NCBI GenBank assembly: GCA_964394795.1
Contig: CAYMYX010000001.1
Location: forward strand, 57,218 to 121,217
Direction: 5' to 3'
Source: CAYFUF01 sp964394795
Lineage (GTDB): Bacteria > Bacillota > Clostridia > Tissierellales > Peptoniphilaceae
Length of the DNA: 64,000 nucleotides
Notes under the pieces: model-generated
Told to the model about the DNA's origin: nothing
Database searches by the model: none
Seen by the model: only the letters and a program-made list of their open reading frames with translations
Program-made: the position numbers and the translations under genes
Part shown: piece after piece, positions 57,459 through 64,000 of the stretch
Layout: each line of letters starts with the position of its first letter
Numbering within the stretch: the stretch's first letter is position 1

Positions 57459-59018
57459 CTATTGGATTTCTTTCATGATTCTTGCCGCTAATCTTGCAGC
57501 TTGGGCATTCGTTGGCATAACGATGACACCAGCTTCTTCAAGCGCCTTTTCCTGAGCCTTCAGATCCTGAGGATCATTCTCGGTTCCACAGACATAGCCA
57601 ATGATCGATAGGTGCTTGCCTTTTGCCTTCATCTTCTCTTGTGCTTCCTTGATAGCAGGCATCATTGCCCCTACAGGATCTGGGTTTGACCCGTAGCCAA
57701 GCATAAAGTCCATCAATAGGACTGCCCACTCATTATCTTCCGTCTCTTTGATTACCCGCTCAGCACGTGTTGATGGGTCGATCATTGGGTGAGGACGACC
57801 CTCAGTGAACTCATCTTCACCGAAGTCAATAACGGTATTCTTCTCGCTGACTTGGTTGTCCTTTAACTTATCTTCTGCCTTCTTGGCAATATTGGATTTC
57901 ACTTGACCCAGCTCTTGGCCAACTAGGGTAGCCGCTTCGCTGGCTAGGGTACCACCACTGAAGAAACCACGGAAATACTTTTGGTCCTCATCGAACTTTT
58001 CAATCTCAGCCTTTACGATTTTATCGATCTCTTCCTCGGACTTAGTAAAGCCATCGATGGTCTTTACTTCTTCTCCCTTAGATAGGGCAACTGCCTTGGC
58101 GGCAGCATCCTCTAGAGAAACCGCTGCAATTGCACCCTCATCTTCTACCATCTTTGGATCTCCGCCAATAAAGTCAACGACGACCGGCTTATCGATCCCT
58201 TTCACTGCTTCAAGCATCTTCTTCGCAATGGCAGGTGCAGGTGGTTTAGATAGGAGAAGCAATACTTTTGTATTCGGATCAGCCTTCAAGGCCTCGATAC
58301 CTTGTAGCATCATGAGACCGCCAATATCCTCGCTAAGGTCGCGGCCGCCCGTTCCTAAAGCCTGGGTAATTCCGCCACCAAGTTTATCGATAACGACTGT
58401 AATCTCTTGGGTTCCTGTACCGGAAGCGCCGACGATACCGATGTCGCCTTTTCTGACCACGTTGGCAAAGGCAAGTGGAATATTGTTGACTACAGCTGTT
58501 CCACAGTCAGGGCCCATCATCAGAAGACCCTTTTCAACAGCAATCTGCTTCAACTCTAATTCATCTTCAATGCTGACATTATCGCTGAACATCATGACGT
58601 TGATATCATTCTCCAAAGCGGTTCTCGCTTCGGCCGTCGCATATTGACCCGCGGTAGAAATCAGTACTAAGTTTGCATCTGGTTGGTGCTGGATCGCAGA
58701 CTTCAGTGTTGGTGGATGATAATCGCTATCATCATCGGAATCCTTCTTATTTAAAAAGTCAGTTACGGCTTGGGTAATTGTCTCTAATTCGACTGTTCCA
58801 TCAGTCAATGCGGTAACAAAAACATCATTGGGGGTAGCATTTTCAATCTCTTCATTGCTGATGTTTAGGTTCTTAGCAAGTTCTTTATTTAATTCAGTTC
58901 CCATTCCTACGATTGCCTTCTCTACGCCTTCGATCTTTTCTAATTCTCTAGATGCCAGCATAAGAGAAACGGAATCATAGTAACTATTACCTCTTACTTC
59001 ATAGATTACTTGGCTCAT
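57459..59018 (-). CDS. fdrA: FdrA, acyl-CoA-synthetase-like subunit of a carbamoyltransferase
   Basis: A 519-residue protein with the FdrA start SQVIYEVRGNSYYDSVSLM, a CoA-binding/ligase-like fold (GIVGASGTGTQEITVVIDKL near residue 200 and GGRDLSEDIGGLMML near 225) and a second ligase-like half with MDFMLGYGSNPDPVGAMMPA near 440 and SIIGYVCGTENDPQDLKAQE near 475. E. coli FdrA (AllF) is a subunit of oxamate carbamoyltransferase. The ATG at 59018 overlaps the stop of the DUF2877 gene as ATGA and has GGAGGAAAG upstream. The typical C-terminal extra segment is encoded by the next small gene. Confidence 0.93.
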   Translation of the reverse strand: MSQVIYEVRGNSYYDSVSLMLASRELEKIEGVEKAIVGMGTELNKELAKNLNISNEEIENATPNDVFVTALTDGTVELETITQAVTDFLNKKDSDDDSDYHPPTLKSAIQHQPDANLVLISTAGQYATAEARTALENDINVMMFSDNVSIEDELELKQIAVEKGLLMMGPDCGTAVVNNIPLAFANVVRKGDIGIVGASGTGTQEITVVIDKLGGGITQALGTGGRDLSEDIGGLMMLQGIEALKADPNTKVLLLLSKPPAPAIAKKMLEAVKGIDKPVVVDFIGGDPKMVEDEGAIAAVSLEDAAAKAVALSKGEEVKTIDGFTKSEEEIDKIVKAEIEKFDEDQKYFRGFFSGGTLASEAATLVGQELGQVKSNIAKKAEDKLKDNQVSEKNTVIDFGEDEFTEGRPHPMIDPSTRAERVIKETEDNEWAVLLMDFMLGYGSNPDPVGAMMPAIKEAQEKMKAKGKHLSIIGYVCGTENDPQDLKAQEKALEEAGVIVMPTNAQAARLAARIMKEIQ

Positions 59019-60031
59019 CTTTCCTCCTTCAATATTTTGCATATACAACAACCGACAAGTACACCATAGAGGGTGTCGAGTCCGGAGCTAGCTCCTATCG
59101 ACTTCTCCTTCTCTAGTAAATCCTTGAACGTTTCATCTTGCTTCTTATGGACAGTTCTCGCTTCTGGGTCAAACATGAAGACCATGATGTCTCGCAGAAA
59201 CTCATTGACTTGGCCAATCGCTGCATGTCGCAACATCTCGGCACTCACAATTGTCGTCTTTTCACCATTATTTCTGGTTGTTGCAACATTTACATTGACT
59301 ACTTGGGTTGCCTTACACTCGATCAGACCCGCCCCATAAAGGATGGTAACCATGAGACCCGATAAAAAATCATCCATCGATGGCGTCAACCCTTGGCCAA
59401 AGCCAATAATCTTACCCGCCAACTGACTAAGGTCTGCCATCTTGTCCCCTCGCAGGGCATGCATGTAGGCATCAAGGTAGTTCTCTAAGCGGTCCTCAAC
59501 AAAGGATAGCTCAGCTCTTTCTTCGACGTCTTCAGGCAGCAAGCCCACTAAGTCGGGAAATCGTTTGGCCAAACGGGGCATCACGGTAACTATTCCATAC
59601 CCCTGTTCGTTCGTCCTCAAAAATCTCTTTAGCAATTCTAACAGCCAATTAAGTCGATCAAAGCCAATTACCGCTTTTGGTAAAGCGGGCTTAGGATCCC
59701 AACTTCCTGCCTGTTGCAAGTTAACCTCAAGGGCTTGATCTCTTGCATCCATATATAGAGCGCCGCTCGATAGGATAACCCTATCGCCTATCTGCAAGTT
59801 CAGTCGGTTAAACAGCCTTCGAACAGAAAACTCGCCGTCTATCCTAACTGCATTTTTTGCCATAGGCCTCTTGGCTGACAGAACTGTTACCAACTCATCC
59901 CTTCCATCTCTACCTGGAACAAGTAAGTTACAGCTGCTATCAAATACGGAATGGAGGCTTCCTACGAACTGAGTTTGAGTCTCCAGTCGCTCCTGTAATT
60001 CAAGACAAATCGTGGAAGATTGTAGCCTCAT
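59015..60031 (-). CDS. DUF2877 protein, oxamate carbamoyltransferase-type subunit
   Basis: A 338-residue DUF2877 protein (E. coli YlbF/AllH). Family signs: VGSLHSVFDSSCNLLVPGRD near residue 23-42, the IIGFGQGLTPSMDDFLSGLM motif near 208-227 and TTIVSAEMLRHAAIGQVNEF near 254-273. It is the first gene of the carbamoyltransferase unit and is translationally coupled to fdrA. GGGAGGAGAG precedes the ATG. Role as a carbamoyltransferase subunit follows the E. coli assignment. Confidence 0.9.
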   Translation of the reverse strand: MRLQSSTICLELQERLETQTQFVGSLHSVFDSSCNLLVPGRDGRDELVTVLSAKRPMAKNAVRIDGEFSVRRLFNRLNLQIGDRVILSSGALYMDARDQALEVNLQQAGSWDPKPALPKAVIGFDRLNWLLELLKRFLRTNEQGYGIVTVMPRLAKRFPDLVGLLPEDVEERAELSFVEDRLENYLDAYMHALRGDKMADLSQLAGKIIGFGQGLTPSMDDFLSGLMVTILYGAGLIECKATQVVNVNVATTRNNGEKTTIVSAEMLRHAAIGQVNEFLRDIMVFMFDPEARTVHKKQDETFKDLLEKEKSIGASSGLDTLYGVLVGCCICKILKEER

Positions 60032-60095
60032 CGAAAACTCTCCTCCCTTTGCTTAACACTAGAGTAAGCTGAAGGCTCTACCTTTTTGATCTACT

Positions 60096-60104
60096 TCCAT
60101 TATA
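60096..60104 (-). promoter_or_regulatory. Extended -10 promoter of the DUF2877-fdrA unit
   Basis: On the minus strand TGCTATAAT (TGnTATAAT, 60096-60107 region; TATAAT 60099-60104) lies about 70 bases before the DUF2877 ATG, with no clear -35 element. Confidence 0.55.
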
Positions 60105-60214
60105 GCACCAAGGGAGCTCTATCTCTTTATGTAAACTTCACAAAAATACGGAATATTTCTCCTTGTTTTTTGAAATCTATGGTAAGTTTTTGGAAGACCA
60201 AACAAGGAAAAGGT

Positions 60215-61912
60215 TTACTGTCCCTTGTCCTTTTTCTTCATCTCCATGTCATGTATTTTGAGGGCTAATTGCAGGGTCAAGCACTGGTCATAGTCTTCAA
60301 AATCGATGCCCGCTATCTCTTTAATTCGGCCAATACGGTAAACAACCGTATTGTAGTGGATAAACTGTTTCTCTGCTACTTTGACCAAGTTACCTTGACA
60401 GGTGAAGTACTCCCTCAAAGTGTCAACTAAATCACTCTTCTTATGCTGATCATAAGAGATCAATGCTTCCAAGGCATCGTTTCGAATGTAATCCATCTCC
60501 TGCTGTATGCCTTCATTAGTCAGTATGCGGTAAACCCCCATATCCTCGAAGAATACTGGGGATGATACATCGCTTTGAGTCGCATAATCGTAGGCCTGTT
60601 GAGCCTCCCTGTAGCTGTTCCATAGTTCAGTCGAATCCTTATAGATTCGGCCAATCGTCGTAATACGAGGTTCAAAATAACGGGGATTGGAGAAGTAGTT
60701 CTCCAGCGCATCCGAAAAGTTCTGCAGGCTGGTGCGTGCTGTTTTCTTATCGAAGGAGTTGTTTATTTCCATGACGAGAATCAGTTGGTTTTCCTTGGAA
60801 GCAGCGAGAATTGTCCACTCACGCAAGGAGTTAATTCGGTGAATTAGACCTAAGTGCCTCTGCTTGGCTTCCTCATCGTTTCTAATCATCATGTCATTGG
60901 ACCCATTCAGACTTTTATCATCGAAGGTAATGACGAGAACAGCATGCGCTTCCTGTGGACGGAAGTTAAAGAAGTGGCTCCTCTTGATTGCCTCATGGTA
61001 TTGGTCTTCATGACCAGAGAGGAGGTCTTCGACAAACTCCGTCATCTGAGAAGTCTGGCTTTCAAAGACCGATAGGTTCTTATAAATTTCCAAAGCAATG
61101 AGGGACGTGGACGATTCAATAACGCTGATTTCTACTGGGGTCAACTGCTTCTTGGTCTCCCAGATAAAGAGGCGTCCATATTCTACACTGCCCGAAGAAA
61201 TTGGGATCTCGATGCGGTTGACATGAGCGCCGTCCCAATCATCCGTTGCCCGGATGACATGTTGCATATTCGCTCGTTCAATCCTATTATCTGATCGCAT
61301 AAAACGGTCTCGGTCTAACGCCTGCACGATGAACTCTCGATCTTGATCCTCACTAAAAATAATACTGGTATCAAAGGCGTAATCCTTGAGGCCGATTGGG
61401 TTTTTCTCAAAGCTCTGATAGAGCGATTCGGTGATCTCTGTCAGCTTTCCTCCGCCCAGCATGATAGAGATGAACTTGCGATGGAGAGTGTCGATACGGA
61501 TTAAGGTGGACATTTGAGCATTGATAATCTGTGTGTAACCTTCAATCAGTATATTGGAGAAAGAGACATCATAAGGTATCTCAATAATAGGAAACTCATT
61601 GAGCTCTGCTTTTTCTCTTGCTTCTTGGGGAATCTCATCAACATACCTTTTGGTCTTAATGCCAAAACCAGCGATATCTTTTTCAATGAGCGCATCGATT
61701 AAGGTGGTCAAGCCCTCTTTGTGGTCTTTGAATGAATAGGCCGTGGTTAAAAGGAAATCTCCAGGCTGTACCCAATCAATAATATCAGGCACTTCCATAA
61801 TATTAAGCATAGATATAGGCTTCCATAGTCCGCACTCCCCAGCGATGATCTCTGATCCGGTCATGGAATCTAGCTGCATTAAATTTGCTACAGTAAAACG
61901 AGTATTTTTCAT
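60215..61912 (-). CDS. PucR-type purine-catabolism regulator
   Basis: A 565-residue regulator. The N-terminal PucR domain (residues about 8-125: LMQLDSMTGSEIIAGECGLW to YTQII) is followed by a GGDEF-like CdaR region and a C-terminal helix-turn-helix of the HTH_30 type, LVKVAEKQFIHYNTVVYRIG at about residues 515-534 with REYFTCQGN before it. PucR proteins regulate purine or allantoin use. It lies directly upstream of the carbamoyltransferase unit and downstream of the permease. AGGTGAGGA precedes the ATG. It likely controls the whole cluster. Confidence 0.93.
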   Translation of the reverse strand: MKNTRFTVANLMQLDSMTGSEIIAGECGLWKPISMLNIMEVPDIIDWVQPGDFLLTTAYSFKDHKEGLTTLIDALIEKDIAGFGIKTKRYVDEIPQEAREKAELNEFPIIEIPYDVSFSNILIEGYTQIINAQMSTLIRIDTLHRKFISIMLGGGKLTEITESLYQSFEKNPIGLKDYAFDTSIIFSEDQDREFIVQALDRDRFMRSDNRIERANMQHVIRATDDWDGAHVNRIEIPISSGSVEYGRLFIWETKKQLTPVEISVIESSTSLIALEIYKNLSVFESQTSQMTEFVEDLLSGHEDQYHEAIKRSHFFNFRPQEAHAVLVITFDDKSLNGSNDMMIRNDEEAKQRHLGLIHRINSLREWTILAASKENQLILVMEINNSFDKKTARTSLQNFSDALENYFSNPRYFEPRITTIGRIYKDSTELWNSYREAQQAYDYATQSDVSSPVFFEDMGVYRILTNEGIQQEMDYIRNDALEALISYDQHKKSDLVDTLREYFTCQGNLVKVAEKQFIHYNTVVYRIGRIKEIAGIDFEDYDQCLTLQLALKIHDMEMKKKDKGQ

Positions 61913-61956
61913 TCCTCACCTATCCAATTTCTGCACATGGCCAAACTACTAGGATA

Positions 61957-61995
61957 AACAACACAGCCCCCACTTGCGTGAGGGACTGAGTTGTA
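61957..61995 (-). terminator. Terminator of the permease gene
   Basis: ACAAC-CAG-CCC on the left (from 61958) pairs with GGG-CTG-GTTGT on the right (to 61994) with two single mismatches; TTGTTTATCC follows on the minus strand. Confidence 0.75.
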
Positions 61996-62021
61996 TCTAT
62001 TCAACTTACTTTATGTTCTTT

Positions 62022-63257
62022 TTATCTTTCAGGTAGGATGGCATTCATGAAGATACCAGCCAAAGCTGCTGTTGCCATACCGCCAGGAACTGCTTCTCCA
62101 CCGAGCGCTAATACGAGGATAACAGCGGCGATTAATTGGTTCTTTGTTTCGAATAGGTTTACGCGAGCTTCAACGAGGGCTCTTAAACCTACAGATGCGA
62201 TCATACCGAATAGGACGATGGATACACCACCGATAACGCCTGTTGGGATAGTGCCAATGATCGCTGCTAGCTTTGGAATACCACCTAGTAGGATAGCGAA
62301 TACGGATGCAATACGCATAACTCTTGGGTCAACAACTCTTGTAAGAGCAAGGACACCAGTGTTCTCGGAATACGTAGTGGAAGCTGGTCCACCGAAGGTT
62401 GCGGATAGTGCAGTCGCAACACCATTACCAAACATGGTGCGGTCCAAACCTGGGTCTACAGTAAAGTCTTGTCCTGCTGTCTCGCCGATAGCGATAACAT
62501 CACCGATATGCTCGACGATGGTAACAAGGGCAACAGGCACAATCATCATAATCGCTTCCATATCAAACTGAGGGAAGCTGAAGTTAGGAACGCCAAACCA
62601 AGCAGCTTCGCCTACTGGAGCAAGGTCGACTTCGCCCATAAATAGAGCAACAATATAACCGACGACAACACCGATAAGTACTGGGATTAGCTTAATCATT
62701 CCCTTACCCCACATGTTGACAACGATTACGGTTAAGAGGGCAACGCCTGCTAATATCCAGTTAGCGGAAGCCATATCGATAGCTGTTGGTGCTAACTTTA
62801 AACCGATTGAGATAATGATTGGTCCGGTTACGATTGGTGGGAAGAATTTGGTTACCTTTTCAACACCAAACATATGTAGCAACACGGACATTAAGAGATA
62901 CATCAAACCGCAGGCAATCAGACCACCCTGAGCGTAAGTGATATCTCCCATTGCTGCCACTACGGATAGAACTGGCGCAATGAAGGAGAAGGAGGAACCC
63001 ATAAAGACAGGAACCTTACCTTGGGTAATCAAGTGGAACATCAGTGTACAGATACCGGCCATAAAGAGTGCAACGGAAACATCAAATCCCGTTAACAGTG
63101 GTACGAGGATGGTCGCACCAAACATAGTGAAGGCGTGTTGAGAACCTAATAATACTGTTTTAGGTACGCCTAGATCAGCGAAAGCATCATAGATGAAGCC
63201 TTCTTTTTTCATGTACTTCGTATCTATCGTTTGAACATCTTTGTTATTTTCAGTCAT
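62022..63257 (-). CDS. NCS2 family nucleobase permease
   Basis: A 411-residue nucleobase:cation symporter-2 protein (uracil/xanthine permease type) with about 12-14 membrane segments. Signatures: LLGSQHAFTMFGATILVPLL (Q-H in TM1) at about residues 37-56, VTIVEHIGDVIAIGE near 250 and the NAT motif ENTGVLALTRVVDP at about 299-312. It imports a purine or pyrimidine with protons or sodium; UraA and PbuX cannot be told apart by eye. GGAGG precedes the ATG. With cytosine deaminase next to it, a pyrimidine is plausible. Confidence 0.93.
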   Translation of the reverse strand: MTENNKDVQTIDTKYMKKEGFIYDAFADLGVPKTVLLGSQHAFTMFGATILVPLLTGFDVSVALFMAGICTLMFHLITQGKVPVFMGSSFSFIAPVLSVVAAMGDITYAQGGLIACGLMYLLMSVLLHMFGVEKVTKFFPPIVTGPIIISIGLKLAPTAIDMASANWILAGVALLTVIVVNMWGKGMIKLIPVLIGVVVGYIVALFMGEVDLAPVGEAAWFGVPNFSFPQFDMEAIMMIVPVALVTIVEHIGDVIAIGETAGQDFTVDPGLDRTMFGNGVATALSATFGGPASTTYSENTGVLALTRVVDPRVMRIASVFAILLGGIPKLAAIIGTIPTGVIGGVSIVLFGMIASVGLRALVEARVNLFETKNQLIAAVILVLALGGEAVPGGMATAALAGIFMNAILPER

Positions 63258-63338
63258 TAGAGACCTCCATAAGTAAAGTTAGAGTTAGGTGATTACCTAT
63301 CATAGCTTTCTTGACTCGCCATGCTGCCAAAGACCTTT

Positions 63339-63356
63339 GCAAGCTAAACTGCTTGC
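63339..63356 (-). other. Hairpin between codA and the permease
   Basis: GCAAGC (63339-63344) and GCTTGC (63351-63356) form a perfect short hairpin without a T-run. The 117-base gap shows no purine-riboswitch core. Confidence 0.4.
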
Positions 63357-63374
63357 CGGCTGAAAATCGATTGT

Positions 63375-64000
63375 TTAAAATTCTATGGATTTCACGCATG
63401 GTTCTGTCTTTGCGATAAGTTTACCCTTGGTGAAATTGTACAGGACTTCTTTCTTTTCATTCAATGCGGTGTACCAGTTGTCTGCATTAAGAACGATAAA
63501 GCTTGCATCGTTGCCAACTTCGATGCCGTAGCTGTCACCTAAGTGCAGAGTTTTTGCTGCATTGTAGGTGATAAAGTTATAAGAGTTCATAATATCTGAG
63601 TAGCCCATCATTTGGGTAGCATGTAAACCCATATGCACAGTGTCTCGCATATTGCCGTCTCCCAATGGATACCAAGGGTCGAAGATATCGTCGTGTCCAA
63701 AGGATACGTTGATACCTGCTGCTGTCAGCTCTTTCACCCTAGTTAAGCCGCGCCGTTTGGGATAGGTATCGAAGCGACCTTGCAGGTGCATGTTGACCAA
63801 TGGATTGCTTACAAAGTTTAACTTGCTCATTCTCAGTACGTTGAATAAGCGAGAAGTGTAAGCTCCGTTATAAGAGTGCATTGCCGTTGTATGGCTTGCG
63901 GTCATCCGCTCGCCGTGTCCTGTCTCATAGGCTCTGGTAGCTAACGTTTCTAAGAAACGAGATTGCTCGTCATCAATTTCATCGCAGTGGACATCGACTA
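63375..64000 (-). CDS. codA: Cytosine deaminase, N-terminus outside the window
   Basis: The minus-strand frame runs to the window edge; the first visible codons give [15 protein letters not shown]. Long matches to E. coli CodA as I recall it include [40 protein letters not shown] and [18 protein letters not shown]. These hold the metal-binding His and Asp residues. CodA deaminates cytosine to uracil and ammonia. About 208 of roughly 420 residues are visible. It precedes the NCS2 permease on the same strand by 117 bases, so the cluster probably continues to the right of the window. Confidence 0.93.
   Translation of the reverse strand, partial: VDVHCDEIDDEQSRFLETLATRAYETGHGERMTASHTTAMHSYNGAYTSRLFNVLRMSKLNFVSNPLVNMHLQGRFDTYPKRRGLTRVKELTAAGINVSFGHDDIFDPWYPLGDGNMRDTVHMGLHATQMMGYSDIMNSYNFITYNAAKTLHLGDSYGIEVGNDASFIVLNADNWYTALNEKKEVLYNFTKGKLIAKTEPCVKSIEF

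Noticed and set aside
63258..63374. Purine riboswitch before the NCS2 permease
   Set aside because: The gap has a short hairpin but none of the conserved purine-riboswitch core or its loop-loop pairing.
1..64000. CRISPR arrays, tRNA, rRNA, insertion sequences or prophage
   Set aside because: No regularly spaced repeats, tRNA or rRNA signatures, or transposase or phage genes were seen; the repeats found are short and dispersed.

Overview
This 64-kb window looks like the chromosome of a low-to-medium G+C anaerobic member of the Bacillota (Clostridia/Tissierellia-like). The reasons are strong AGGAGG ribosome binding sites, class III fructose-1,6-bisphosphatase, the dnaE-pfkA-pyk order, PucR/TetR/LysR regulators typical of the phylum, biotin-dependent sodium-pump decarboxylase genes and no respiratory chain genes. 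I cannot name the genus from sequence alone. I see no tRNA, rRNA, insertion sequence, phage or CRISPR array. Most genes lie on the minus strand.

Layout. 1-4080: start of the S10 ribosomal protein operon (minus), with its promoter and a ~245-nt folded leader. 4100-11500: fbp, a GNAT enzyme, a TRIC-type channel protein, an M20 amidohydrolase, a methyltransferase with an internal deletion, an orphan protein behind two palindromic operators, and a candidate ~230-nt structured RNA just before a YitT-type membrane protein. 11500-22200: ppk, a patatin-like lipase, a half-size SLC13 permease, a DUF6882-like protein, a small cluster (DsbA-like, vWA, degenerate macro-HTH) and a secreted flavoprotein reductase with its likely TetR regulator. 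22300-38200: uvrB-uvrA-tadA behind ctpA, tdk, then dnaE-pfkA-pyk-ptsI and ansA-pepF-GNAT. 41880-47060: a five-gene set combining a malonate transferase subunit (MdcA) with a complete methylmalonyl-CoA-decarboxylase-type sodium pump. 47400-52700: DUF1667, thioesterase, MocA-like nucleotidyltransferase, phosphatase-HD fusion, TylF-like methyltransferase, LysR and a YczE-like membrane protein. 52850-64000: a catabolic cluster with the three subunits linked in E. coli to oxamate carbamoyltransferase (FdrA, DUF1116, DUF2877), a tiny extra FdrA-domain protein, carbamate kinase, two near-identical cyclase-family hydrolases, a PucR regulator, an NCS2 nucleobase permease and cytosine deaminase (cut by the window edge).

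How it fits together. Two energy-harvesting modules stand out. The first would activate malonate to malonyl-CoA and decarboxylate it through a Na+ pump without an acyl carrier protein. The second would take up a nucleobase-type compound, open a ring or amide with cyclase-family hydrolases, phosphorolyse a carbamoyl intermediate to carbamoyl phosphate and make ATP with carbamate kinase. Both are inferences from gene content. Small-scale items not explained by standard annotation are the S10 leader, the RNA at 10386-10618, three families of short interspersed repeats, dyad operators at 9662-9724 and 22164-22206, a hairpin covering a ribosome binding site at 18411-18434, and a short upstream frame coupled to the TetR gene.
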